DNA from: Mucor racemosus
Taxonomy: Eukaryota; Mucoromycota; Mucoromycetes; Mucorales; Mucoraceae
DNA length: 64,000 nucleotides
Direction: 5' to 3'
Assembly: GCA_027405735.1 (NCBI GenBank)
Contig: JAPEHQ010000012.1
Span: 1,054,001-1,118,000 of the forward strand
Shown: one piece after another, positions 35,331 through 47,590 of the stretch
Layout of the letters: the number at the start of each line of letters is the position of its first letter
Position numbering within the stretch: position 1 is the stretch's first letter
Position numbers and translations under genes: made by a program
The notes under the pieces: model-generated
The model's input: the letters and a program-made list of their open reading frames with translations, nothing else
Told to the model about the DNA's origin: nothing
Databases searched by the model: none

Positions 35331-38300
35331 AACTAGGAAAATTTTGTTTTCAACGAATACGAATTGAAAGAAGCTCTATGTCTTCACACAAGTATCCTTT
35401 TTTTAAATTTCAAAATTTTGAACAAACAGGCCAGCAGGACCTCACGTTTTAAAGAAGCGATAAATTATTATTGCTAACAAAATTTTTCTAGTAAGTTTTC
35501 CAAGTGGTATTTCAAGAATGTGTAATTCAGGAAAGTCTCACTTACTCTCATCCGCGCGAAACGCCAACTTTTAATCATTACGACGCAAATATATCGCCAT
35601 GTAAAGCAGCCTAGTGCCAACTCGAAATATTTGACGACATCTTAGGTTAAAATTTTAAGCGGGGAGAGATCAATGTTTCATCCTTAATGTCTTTATACTC
35701 ACTGGAAAACTTAAATGAATTCGAGTGGATTGTTTCGTAATATTCTATATCATCTCCAGTACAGCCTTGAATTTTGTATTTACTCATTATCTATTGAAAT
35801 AGGGGCACGCCCCAATTTTGAATATCATCATATAAAATTACAGAAGCAGATATTCATACCTCACTGAGCTTGAATTTAAAAAGGCGTTCAGATGGTTAAA
35901 AAATCCAAAAAACATTGAAATGTTTAATACCTCACGAAAATGCATAGCAATCTGCCTTTGCGTGCTAAATGTTTTAGGTTTAGTTTGGGATTCTAAATCG
36001 ACCTATATAGTTTTTGAAAATATTTTTCTTACAAAATTCCTAGTAAATCCAATATCAAATTTTAGCGGTTTTTGGTCAAAATCTATATATCCTTCAAATG
36101 TATTCCTCAAATATTTCATTTTTAAATAATGCACAACAAAATTATCTACAGATTGAGCATTTATTTGCATTTTTAGCTCTATTTCTCCTGAAAATATTAA
36201 ATTTTTTCCATCATTTTTTTTTGGCGGCCGATTTTTGGTTGCGTATTCATAGGGGAAAAAATCCAGGATATTTCTCATCGAATCACTCAATCATCCAATT
36301 TCAATTTTCTCTACGAAAAATCAATATTCCCTGACGAGGCAAAATGCGTTAGATAGCCGCACATGAGTACTACTACATCGTACCAAACCTGCAAACTAGT
36401 GTTGCCTTTATCCCGTTTTATTTCATGAAAATCATGCCAAGATATGCCCATTTTTGATATTTGAAAAAACGTCTTTTCCAAATCATTTGAAACTGAAATA
36501 TGTCGTAGAGAATAAAAAAACAAATCTTTTTCAAGTTCTACTAACATTGCCCTAGCGTAATATTCTCTCGAGATATATTCTGCTAAAAATTGAGACTAAA
36601 TTTTTAAGCTGTGCATTGATCTTCTTTTTCAAATTTAACAACAATCACCATAGTAACCAGCCTTGGTCAATTAACTTTTATTTGTAGCTGTGGCAATGTT
36701 GAATGGATTTCGCACAGATCAAATGGTATAATGTGTTTATGTCACATATATGTATGCTTATTGATCGACTGATTTTGTAAACACAATGGTTAATTAAGAC
36801 TTGATATAGACACACAGAATATGACAGTGTAATCAATTCAATATCATGACCACAAATGGGACAAGAGTACCATTTGAGTAAAGTAAATACAATAATGGCA
36901 ATTCAGTTGCTAAGAAAGCCTTTGCAGTAATTTAGCCTCCACATTGAGAGTCAAAAGACAGTATTTAGATTTACTTCCTCGACCAAAATTTAAAATTAGT
37001 ATTGATCTAGAGCTGCTTGAGCTTGTTTTGGTATACGAACATTAGTCCAAGTAGGTATTTGAAGATATTTGACAAGAAAATAGAACCCTTACTAGTTATT
37101 AGTGTAAGCACTACAAAGATGCTCCTCGGTGGTCAATTCTCACATAGTAATGTATCAGTTTAGAGCATTGGTGGATGACCACCAAGTAGTCTTTAGGTGG
37201 CAATTTATCGCCAGCGGTTCCAATACCAAGACATAATGCACTATCGTTGGCTTTTTCTCTCAATAAAAAAGAAGCAATGTAGTAATATTTACTTTAGTTG
37301 ATATCTTATGACTAGAGAAAATCGTCTTCTTGAATTATGTTTTCTGATAACGGAACTAGATTTCTCTGCCGAAATTTTGGGTTTCAATTGGATAAACCAT
37401 ATCTGATCTTGACAGTAGTTCATCTGAAGGAAATCTAGCTGACTATTGTATACATATAGTGTTAGATACGTCTTTCATATTTACGCGAAGCAAGGTTTTA
37501 TTTTCTGAGTCTAATCCCCACATCATAAAAAAAAGCTAGGCTTCCAGATGATTTAAAAATAGCATCGTTAATAGTTGAAGCAAGGATTAATCGCTACTTC
37601 AGAATTAAGCGTTTACTCAATGGATGTTACTATAGCTTTATTTTTTTTTAAGAAGAAAAACAAAGCAAAAACAAAGTGTAAGAGAGTAACAAGTAAGGCA
37701 ATTTGCTTTTGCATAACACCGGCGATGATTGATGAAGGCTTTTTTGAGCACAAACAATTACGTCTTCAAATGATAAACACGTTTTCCTCTTTTATGCTTA
37801 TACAAAAGTATTTAATTTTCTCGTTTACATGTGCCTTACTGATCGACAAGTTTAGTTTATACGTTTCACAAGTAAAATCCATCGGCACAGGGCAGAAAAA
37901 GGCAATGTAATTAGTTGTGATAAAATCTGAAGTTCTGTAACTTTAATAATTCAATTTTATTACGCCTCTGGTGAAAATAAACATTCTTTAATCATGTGCA
38001 AAAAGCAAGTATAGGTGAAATTGTTCGTGTGTAAAAAAAAGGTGTAGCAAATAAACCGCCTCAATCTTTCTAATGTTTGTATTTTGAGTGACAATGTACC
38101 AAAACGTGCAGCGATTTGTGGAGTTATGATATTCGGAAGAAATACAAAGAAAATATGGAGTGTAACATTTCCGAACCTAATTATTTTTGAACATTACCTC
38201 AATTAACATGCGATACCTGCCAATTATTTGTAATTAAATACAGAGAAGCTCAAAGATCCGGTATATTACCAGCCTTCTCATTAAAATGGACATTTAAGTG

Positions 38301-38435
38301 ATTCAACAAACTTTTATAATTATGGACTTCAACCATAAACAGCATTAGATGAAGACTTCCTCATTGGCTGCATAAGCTATGATAGCCATCCATTGTTGGT
38401 TGTCTCAAACAAACGTCACTTCCAAAGCAAACCTG
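35331..38435. other. Intergenic; possible diverged family A relative
   Basis: At 36120-36340 the order of words (GCACAACAAAATTATCT, then GCATTTTTAGCT, GGGGAAAA, CTACGAAAAATCAATATT) mirrors family A but with low identity, suggesting an old or related family. The rest shows no gene or repeat partner. The last few hundred bases are the promoter side of the Tcd gene. Confidence 0.4.
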
Positions 38436-38445
38436 TATATATAAA
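38436..38445 (+). promoter_or_regulatory. TATA box for the Tcd gene
   Basis: TATATATAAA lies 55-64 bp upstream of the ATG at 38500, followed by an A-run. A good core-promoter match by sequence and distance. Confidence 0.5.
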
Positions 38446-38499
38446 AAAAAAAAAGCTTTTTAAGCATTGAGGACATTACTTATTCTTTAACCAACAATA

Positions 38500-39981
38500 A
38501 TGTCTCAATCTATTATCGATAATATCAGCAACTATTTAGGAAAGCATCAACAAGGCGCTCGCCTCACATTAACAGCGGTTGCAGCGTCTGTCTTGACCGC
38601 TTCTGCACTCATCGGCTATCAAAGAATAACACGTTCTCGCCTGCAAGGTGATAAGAAAGCCTTAAAAAGAGCAGTAAATGAAGAGCAACCTGCAGTTATT
38701 TCAATTATTGACGAGGAAAAGATCGAAGAAAGAAAAAGAGAACCCATGGATGAGACCTTGGTGTTGGAGTTATTAGCTCGAAACACAGCCTTTTTTGGCC
38801 ACGAAAGTGTCAATAAGATCCGTCAATCATTTGTAGTTATTTTGGGTGCAGGTGCAATTGGTTCATGGACTGCATTGATGTTGGTGCGCTCTGGTGTGGA
38901 ACATGTCCGTATTGTTGATCCTGGATATGTTCGTTTAGAAAGCATGACTAGAAATGCAGTGGCTAAAATTGCTGATATTGGAAGATCCAAGGCATTAATC
39001 CTTAAAAAGTATATCAGTGATATTGCACCTAATGCTATTGTGGAGGCTGAGCGCACACCATTGACCGAAGAAAATATGGCCGAGCTTTTAGCAGATAAAC
39101 CTGATTTTGTTGTGGATACTTTACCCAATGTTAGAGATAAGGTTCTTTTAGCTAAATACTGTAAAGAACACAATATCAAGATTGTCAGTGCTGTGAGCGC
39201 AGGCGCTAAAGCTGATCCTACTTTGATTCAAGTAACTGATGTAAATGATACCATGACGGATCCTCTTGCTCGCATGTATAGAAGACAATTGAGAAAGTTT
39301 GGTATCGATCGTGGAGTTCCTGTTGTTTATTCTATTGAAAAGAGCTTACATTTGGATAAAAAAGGTATATGAATTTGTGTATAACTTCTCAAGAGTGAAC
39401 TTATTGTTAATGCAGTTAATTTTATTTTTCAGTTCCTGATTTCAGTTCTCACTCTTTGCCCGTTTTAGGGCCTATTGCTAGTATGTTTGGCATGGCATTG
39501 GTCACTTATGTTATTGTTCAATTAGCAGAGTTTACTGCTTATAAATTACCTGCAAACAAAATGCGTGATGGTGTATATTCTCGCTTACAGAAAGAATTGG
39601 CAGCAAGAGAGCAAGTAATTTTCAATAATACGTAAGTAATATTATGGTGATTTATAACATATACTAATTGTTATTCTGTTTAGTACCGAAATTTTGGATA
39701 CAAAGGACGTTGGGTACATTTTTGATGAGTTTTGGCAAGGAAAGAGTGTTATCTCAGGCGCACAAGATAGGATGTTGGTCATGACTCGATGGGATTCTTC
39801 TAAAGTGAGTAGCCTTGTAAACACAGTTGTCATGACCAAAGATGAGGCCAATTTGCATGATAAACTTCCCAAGGGAACAGATCTCACTGCACATTATGGA
39901 TCCAATATCGTTGAAAAGGTTAACGGCCAATTTGCATTAGAAAAGAAGCTCGAGGAATTATGGAATTCTTCTAAAGCTTAA
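38500..39981 (+). CDS. tRNA threonylcarbamoyladenosine dehydratase, Tcd1/Tcd2 type (three exons, 453 aa)
   Basis: This is an E1/ThiF-like enzyme predicted to use ATP to convert t6A37 of ANN-decoding tRNAs into cyclic ct6A; the yeast proteins sit on the mitochondrial outer membrane. Exons: 38500-39364, 39433-39631, 39684-39981; phases agree. A hydrophobic N-terminal segment at about residues 22-40 (LTLTAVAASVLTASALIGY) fits membrane anchoring. The nucleotide-binding loop is ILGAGAIGS (about 114-122). The adenylation arginine is in LESMTRNAVA. SAGAKADPTLIQVTD, DPLARMYRRQLRK and GVPVVYSIEK match the family, as do LPVLGPIASMFG and the C-terminal RMLVMTRWD. The usual DFDQV is DPGYV and the usual NRH is TRN, so it is a diverged member. 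Its 3' end faces Atg20, 177 bp away. Confidence 0.9.
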
Positions 39982-40158
39982 AATATATACACAAACATAC
40001 AGATTAGATATGTATAATAATAAACATCTTAAAAGATATATAAACCTCAAGGAGATTTATTATATGAATATTTGAAGGAAAGGGTTACGGAACAAGGCAT
40101 TGAAAGTGTTCAAAATATATACAATACTATTAGGCTTATTTTCTTTTCACTTTCTCTT

Positions 40159-41954
40159 TTAGATTGGTATCTTCTCGACTTCAGCACGAGCTTCCTGCCA
40201 TGACTCAAGGTTCTATATACGAAATTAATGAAAAGTTTACAGCGTATTCTTTTATAAAAAGCCTACCTTTTGACAATAACGAATATGGATTTTAGCATAT
40301 GCAATCAGCATATCACGCATATCCTGAATTTTTTCGGTTTGAAAACGGTCTAAATCTGATTGCAATTCAGAGGAAATAGCTGTTAAATCAGTGCGAGTAA
40401 TGTCCAATGCTTCTTGAAGTACACCCATAGCATCCTTGGACATACCAATTTGATTACGACGAGTAGCTTCAGGATTAACATCAATTATATTTTGTAAAGT
40501 GTGACCAACAGCACTGATAACTTTCATAGGGGCTCCAGTCCAGCCATTGTTGGATCGAATAGGCGGTCTGTTGGCAGCGTTATTGTAATTAGCAGAGGCT
40601 GGTTGAGCATATGGATTTTCCTCTTCTTCTTGCTGTTGATGTTGCTCGTCATTCATTTCGTCAACATTAATAGCATTTGATCCAATTGTCCTCTCTCTTG
40701 TCATTGCCTCTTCCAATCTTCTAGCTTCATTTTCCATTCTCAATAAGCTGTCCAGATTATCCTTTTTACTATTCAATGCATTCTCAATCATTTCTACTTG
40801 AACATGCTTCATGTGGCGAAACTTTAATACTTGTTTAATGATTTGAGCGAATTGAGCATGTTCTTGAATAGGTTCGGCAAATTCTCCTTCCAAAGAGGTA
40901 ACCATTTGACCTGTTTCAGTGTAAGATGCATCAACTGCTTGTCCAACTTTTTCAATGGCATTAGCGACAGCACCAGTTTCATTCAAACTGAATCCATTGT
41001 AAACTGCTCCTAATTCTGCATAATCATTTGCTAATTCTATTGATTTTATTTAGACAATGATACACAAATTTTTAATGGTTTTTTATTACCTCCTAATCGA
41101 CGAATAACTTTACGTTGACTCTTATCCAAGTTGTTACTCATATAATTTGCAATTCTAAAAGTAAATTTCTCTGATTCTTCAAATCGAGGATCTGGATTTC
41201 TTAATTGATATGCAGCAGAAGGTGTTGGGATTTGATTACTGGATAATACTGCGTTAAATGTGTGTGCTTGTAAATCAGGCTGTTGACTAATAACCATTTG
41301 TAAAGGATTTTTGGGTAAGGTAGAAAGTGGTGGTGAATGGAGTACATCAGACTGATAAATTTACATCAGTAAATATACAAGAAAATACGAATATTAGGGA
41401 AAACCTACCCAAGTAACATTACTTTCCAAGAACCTATGGAAAACATGATCTTTACCCAGCTCGGGATGCTTGGCAACTCTATTTAAAAATGTCTGCAACA
41501 TACGCTTTCTTTTCTCTACCATGGGTAAATCATCCTTTACTCTAGTTTGCAATGCAGCGTAATCAACTATATAAATTTATCAATTTATCAATCTCTTGTT
41601 CTTATCACTCTATTTTATATTTTCTTACCTAACGAATGCTTTTCGGGTATAGGTGGAACGATCAAGGCAGGATGAAGTAATGTTAAAGCCTTTCTAAACG
41701 ATTCAAATTCACTATATCTACGTTTAGTTTCGATATCCTATTTTCAAGATTAATACCATAGCAACTGAAACAAAAAATGGTGACCTAGCAGCGATACTTA
41801 CTCCAATACGAATATGATAAGCGATATAACTTTTTCCTGAAGGTGAATCTGATTGTTTTTGTGCTCCAGTAATAAAAATATAGTTTTCATCATGATGAAG
41901 AGCTCTTTCGATATTGCAACCGCAACTTGGTTTAAGTGAATTTCTTTGACTCAT
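40159..41954 (-). CDS. ATG20: Sorting nexin Atg20/Snx41, PX-BAR (six exons, 501 aa)
   Basis: This is a predicted endosomal sorting nexin of the Snx4-Atg20/Snx41 type, needed for endosome-to-Golgi retrieval and selective autophagy. Exons, in transcript order: 41954-41802, 41737-41629, 41566-41409, 41351-41090, 41036-40267, 40212-40159; phases agree. The PX domain is at about residues 29-138. It has the PI3P-binding RRYSEF and the proline loop VPPIPEKHSL, then VEKRKRMLQTFLNRV. The BAR region is at about 220-500 (LANDYAELGAVYNGFSL, FAQIIKQVLKFRHMKHVQ, IRYCQKNLESWQEARAEVE). A Gln/Glu-rich insert near HQQQEEEENPY lengthens the BAR loop, typical of Atg20/Snx41. An in-frame ATG at 42044 would add 30 Lys/Phe-rich residues; I prefer 41954 because the extension looks like a translated pyrimidine-rich leader. 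Atg20 versus Snx41 is not resolved. Confidence 0.88.
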
Positions 41955-42044
41955 TGGATTTTTTTTACGGAAATTAGAGAAAAAAGAAAAAAGGAAAAAT
42001 ACAGGTAAAAGTGGAGCCTTTTTTTGCTTGCTTTTAGGGTTCAT

Positions 42045-43466
42045 TTACAATATGCTTATTGCTATTAATTTGAACACCCTCTCCTTACATCTAGAAAAAG
42101 CAGTACAAAAAAAAACATCTCCCTCATTAGGAAGACATGGTACGATACATTACTTGAATTGTACCTGTTGAATGACGGCATGATGCAAGGAGAACATTAT
42201 CATTCAACTAATCAGTGAGAAATCCAATGATAAAACCCATGCAGTGTAGTCAATGGTATTACTTGGATGAATGTTGCCAAGGATGAGATTGAATATAAAA
42301 TGTAGAATTTGATTGTTAAAAATCACTTAATATAATACAAATCGATTAATAAAAAATTTAATAATAAAGCTTATATATTGTATAATTCAATATCTAGACC
42401 ATTATGATTAGGCATGCTTACAATTTTATCGCTTTACCTTTTTTTTTTCCAACCAAAGAAAAACGTAATATTAATACCCAAGGAAAAAATAGTTATTTCT
42501 ATGAATTCACTTGACTTTCGCCAAAAAAAAAAAAAAAGTAATCTTTAAGAGATGCTTTCCAATCCATGTGTAGCTTTGAATTTAGAGTTTTTAACTTTTA
42601 GATTTACTAAAAAAATCCTTGAAACAATTCATATTTTCGAAATTCAAGGATCTTGTAATGCTACTTATGAGATCCCGCACAACCGGATATATAATATTTA
42701 ATTCGATTCGCCTCTACAATTTGATAAAAGCAAATTGCAATGTAGAGCTCATTGTTAAAATTAAAACCATGTTGTAAATATGTAAATGCGGGGAAGGGTG
42801 CACGATTAAGATTTTTTTATCAGCCATAATTAAACTGAAAGGCAGTTGGGAACTTTATATTACTAATCTTGTTTAACTTGGCAGCATTGAACACAAATCA
42901 ACATTTTTGTTAGTTTTTGAATAACAGGTCAACCTATAAAACTTCATAAACTAACGGTCAATTTTCTGCATAAGATAACAATTTTCAATGTACGCAAAAA
43001 CAGCTGTTTCTAAATGCCATGTGCAAAATCTGTTGATTTGTTCCGCTCCTGAAATAATATCATGCCAAGCTTGACATATAGCTAGAGTCTTGGTGTAAAC
43101 AATAGAATTTAAATTGCTGGCATTTGCATTCAATAGTAGAAAAAGTTATATAAAGTAGAATATGTCCAGAGAGTGATTTTTATTTGCCTATTCTTAGGTA
43201 TTAAGTCCAATTCAAGGTCAATAATGAATTCCCTAATCAGTTACTGTGAGAATTTCTTGTAAATTGAATGATAGAATGATATTTTAATAGTATAATATTG
43301 TATTGTACTATCAACAAAACAGTGAGATTTCATCTTTTAGCTCTAGTACTACCAATGTTTACATGATTTGACTCATATAAAAAGAAGCCATTTTCATCCC
43401 TTTTTTTTTAACATTCATAGTTTTCTAATTCATTTTTTTTTTCTAAATATACGGTACACTTAACTT
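42045..43466. other. Intergenic between Atg20 and the permease (divergent promoters)
   Basis: AT-rich, with T-runs just before the permease ATG. It holds the promoters of Atg20 (-) and the permease (+). No repeat copy or RNA gene was recognised. Confidence 0.5.
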
Positions 43467-45006
43467 ATGAATGAAAGAACAGAGAGAAGGCCATCTGTGG
43501 ATGGTTCAATTGAAAAAACAGATATTGAATATGTCTCATCTTCAATCACATCAGAAAAGCACAAATTTATAGCTTCGCCCGCAGAGAAAAAAGTGGTCAA
43601 GAAAATCAATCGAGCATTTGCACCTTTCTTGTGCCTTATTTTATTTATTCAGGTACAATATTTGATTCGTATAATACAAATGTATTAATATTAATAACAT
43701 TTGATAGTTTTGTGATAAAACAACTCTTTCAATTGCTGCCATTATTCCACAATTTTATATTGATACACATATTACCAAAGATAATTATACATGGGCATCG
43801 TCAATTTTTTATCTCGGTTATCTGTGTATGCAGTTATTCAATAATTTGATGCTTCAAAAGTTTCCTATATCAAAATACGTTGGTACAGTGCTCATTATAT
43901 GGGGCGCTACTCTACTATGCATGGCCTTTGTTACTAATTTTAGTCAATTGGCTGCACTTCGGTTCTTGCTTGGTTTCTTTGAAGCTGTAACTTATCCCGC
44001 CATGTTTTTACTCATTGCTACTTTTTACAGACGTTCAGAGCAAGTTATTTGGTTTGGAGTAATGTTTATGAGCAATGGTCTTGCTGGTATTCTTGGTAGT
44101 GTCATTGGTGCTGGTATTTTGCAAATGCCCACAGTAGGCTCCATTTCTCCTTGGAAATGGGCTATGATTATATTTGGTGGTTTTACTTGCTTGTTAGGTT
44201 TCTTTTACTTTATGTTCTTGCCTGATCGACCCAAATCTCGCTGGTTTAAATTAACAGAGGAAGAGCAATTGATTGTCGAAGAACGCTCTCGGGATAATGC
44301 GGTTGTTCCTACTCTTGCTATTAATTATAGTCAAATCAAGGAAGCACTTCATGAACCTCGTTTCTACTGTTACACATTTATATCTCTCTTTATCAATTTT
44401 CAAAATGGTGCACTCACAAATTTCAGTACAATTATCATCCAAAACCTAGGATTTACCGGTATCAATATCATTTTATTGAATATTCCTAGTGGTGTTATGA
44501 CAATTTTTTTGGTCGGCGTGTTCACATTTATCAGTAAAAAGAAGAATGAAACTATCTATGTTGCTATTGCTGCCAACACTGTCTCTTTGATAGGCTTAAT
44601 CATCTTGACCGCAATCCCTGAAGGAGGTGCTAAACTCGCTGGTTTATACTTGGCTTGGGGCGCTACTCCCGCTTATTTACTCATGCAAGCTTCAATTACT
44701 AGCAATGTATCGGGTTATACCAAAAAGATCTTTTATACCTCTGTTAATTTGGTTTTCTACACTTGTGGTAATTTTATTGGACCTCTTTTACTGGTTGAAA
44801 AGGACGAACCTCGCTACTTGACTGGTATGGGAGTCTACTTGGCATGCAATGTCATTTGCATCTTATTATTCTTGTTCATTCGCTATAGCTATGTTAAAGA
44901 AAACAAGAAGCGTCAAATTCATAATGACTCACCAGATGTCTCATTACCGAATGATCTTGAAGATCTTACAGATGTTGAAAACAAACATTTTGTTTATCGC
45001 ACTTAA
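43467..45006 (+). CDS. MFS permease, allantoate/anion:cation symporter family (two exons, 494 aa)
   Basis: This is a predicted plasma-membrane importer of the fungal Dal5/Tna1/Seo1-type anion:cation symporter group, which takes up small organic anions or vitamins such as allantoate and nicotinate. Exons are 43467-43652 and 43708-45006; the 55-nt intron splices CLILFIQ onto FCDKTTLSIAAI. That junction restores the family's helix-1 motif D(K/R)xxLxxA. Further marks are WASSIFYLGYL, LRFLLGFFEAVTYPA, FLPDRPKSRWF, the TEEE loop, and QASITSNVSGYTKK, all in the positions expected of this family. About 12 helices can be placed and both tails are hydrophilic. The length is usual for the family. The substrate cannot be assigned from sequence. 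Confidence 0.9.
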
Positions 45007-45089
45007 TCTATTCACCCTATAACTAATTCAAAATAATCCGCTCATATACTTAACCTTCCTTTGCCTCAAAATTATTTGATTTTATAAAA

Positions 45090-47590
45090 ATTTTCAAAGG
45101 ATATCTGAAACAATCCATACAAAATAGTTTAAAGAAGTAGAAGTTTTCATTTCTCTATTTCTACAGCGCTTCGGGGAGGCTGAGTGTTTATAATTCTGTA
45201 GATCAATACTAGAAGTACCTATCATTGTAAAGGGAGCTCATTTCGACCTATATTCATAGAGAATTGCTGAGCTTAATATTGACCTTAGTATGTGTAAATG
45301 GTAAATAGCATGTATCCAACCTGTTCAAACTTACCGAATGCACAATGACCAATGGAATTTGATATCCGAGATATTTGTAATATGTATTCATACCTATATC
45401 CATGACGAGTAGCAGCTTACTTGGATCAGTATTCATCGCAAGCGTATTAGAATTGTTTTCAATAAAAATGCGCAGTAAGCTATAGATGCAATTTGACGAT
45501 GGTTTTCTCAACACACAGTAGGTTGTGGACGTCGCTCTTTGAGATCATCAGCATATTAAAATTGTGTCCCTACTCTCCTGTACAATTGGAAATTATTAGG
45601 ATCGGAATTCGATGAGATAGGGTATTTATTGTAGGTTTTTTACCGTTGTAAAAAGTAGGTTTCAGTTTTCAGATGGTTTTCAGATGGTTTCCAAGTGTTT
45701 TTGCCCAATATTCAGTCGAATCACATAAATCGTCAAAGAAGATGTACCTTCACTCTATAGGACATTGATATCTCTTGGAAAATAGAAATAGTAATACCAG
45801 AATATAAGTGCGCTGGCCAAACATTGACCTATCATTGATTATTAAAAATAGAGAACCTAAATTTTGGTATTAGTTTTTTATATTCACAAGATAGATGCGA
45901 CTCTAAACTACTCTGCATTGTTTGTTTCAGCGAAAAGTATTGATTTTTCGTTGAGATAATTAAAATAGCAGTTCATATCACAGCTTAAAACCTATATTAA
46001 CGGGTTTCCAAAATTGATTTCATCAAAAAATAAACGAAAAATGATTCAAAAAACAAAATTTCTTAAATATTCATAAACTGCCAAGCAAGTCGACCTGGCA
46101 TATTAAATAGTTTTTGTAGAGTTTTAAATTCTACATCCATATATATAGAATTTATACAAATGATTCCCATTAAATTTCGAGTAAAATGCAATTGAAATTT
46201 TGGAGGTTTTTTGAAGATACACATTACTTTTTATAAGCAACTTTAAAATATATTTTTTTGAAATCATGCGCAAAATCATTATCTATCGACCGAGCTATTG
46301 CAAAGTCTTTTAGCTGCATTTTTCGTAGAGAAAGCAAGATTCTTGTCCAAATTTTTTTCAGATTCAGAATTTGGGATGAGGGTATATAAGGGAAAAATGG
46401 AAGCTAGAAATGGAGGTACCTTTTTGTACACATTTTTGAGGATATCTCCATGAAAAATCCATATTTTGAAAACCTCTAAATTGGATCCGAGAGAGCTCGA
46501 CGTGCTGAATGACATGAATGCAAAAAAAATGTTGCTCAATTTAACCAATATTTAAGTATAAAAGACGAGCCGAGCCTAGGACGAGCTTGACCAAAGCTCG
46601 CCACAACGAGCCGAGCTTTGTATCACTCGAGCTCGAGCCGAGCTTTAATAAAAGCTCGTTTGACAAAGACGAGTTTTTGACTTTTTTTTAAAAAGCTCGT
46701 TTGAGAAAGACGAGCTTTTGACTTCTTTTCAAAAAGTTCAAATTTAAATAATAATTAGTAAATGCTATGACATTATTACTTTAGATAATTGTCAATTGAC
46801 ATTCATAAGTTTGCTTTACTTTAGATATTTGTCACTGGAAAGGTAAAATAAAGCTCGCATTGAGATGATGAGTTTTAGTCGCTGCATAAAAAAGCTCGTT
46901 TGGGGTAAACGAGCTCTAGTCACGCGCAAAAAAAAGCTCGTCGAGGTTGAACGAGCTTTTTTGTAAGCTCGTCTAACTTTAACGAGCCTTGAGAAAAGCT
47001 CGGCTGCATAAAAAAGGCTCGGCTCGTTTAATATCACTACCAATATTTTGAAACCTACTATGGAAATGCCCAAAAAAATGAAAAAAAAAATAAAAGTGCT
47101 CAGAATTCTTTCATACTAACATATGTTATAAAGCACTTTAAAACAAGTAAATTTTATTATTGGAAAGTGGTAATATAGCTTAATTTTTTCTGGAGATATG
47201 AAGCCTCAAAGCTTTCAATCCATTAGCAGTAAAATACGCGTAAAAAATCTGAAACCTTAGCACTGAAAAATTAATACCAACTGCAAAAAGTAGGATATTT
47301 CCGGATACTTATTTGCTGATTAAAGCTGAACATCTCAGGTACATTGGCATATAATTTGTTCTTGGTGTCATTTAGTGAAAACAAAAAGTAGATCAGGGAT
47401 GAAAAGTGAGACCCAGTTTTTAAGGAAAAAGCACTGAATTTTACGCGTTTTTGAGTCTTTCGTGAGATATAAAATAAATTTAGGAATAGATAGCATAATG
47501 CGACCAATTCATGTCTGTTTAGTAGTGTCCAAAGCATTTCCTAAAAATGTTTAGTATGAGGTTAGTTATAGAAAAGAGAGCACGCTTCGA
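45090..47590 (+). repeat. Dispersed family A, copy d (most complete, split by a MITE)
   Basis: This is collinear with copies c and e. It starts near 'atctgaaacaatccatac' (45101) and ends at CACGCTTCGA (47581-47590), the same right end as copy b. The hAT-like MITE at 46553-47039 splits it. Without the MITE it is about 2.0 kb. No terminal inverted repeats or protein signature were found. Confidence 0.75.
46553..47039 (+). mobile_element. hAT-like MITE, copy 2 (487 bp, full form)
   Basis: Flanked by an exact 8-bp duplication, CCAATATT, at 46545-46552 and 47040-47047. The uninterrupted site is seen in family A copy e (accaatattttgaaacc, near 62469). It has the same ends as copy 1 (TAAGTATAAAAG ... 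ATATCACTA) and looks identical base for base, except that it retains the 41 bp missing there. It is non-autonomous; its transposase must come from elsewhere in the genome. Confidence 0.88.

Noticed and set aside
41955..42044. N-terminal 30-residue extension of Atg20 from the upstream ATG
   Set aside because: The residues are Lys/Phe-rich products of a pyrimidine-rich leader, and the conserved family sequence starts after the second ATG. Kept as an alternative only.
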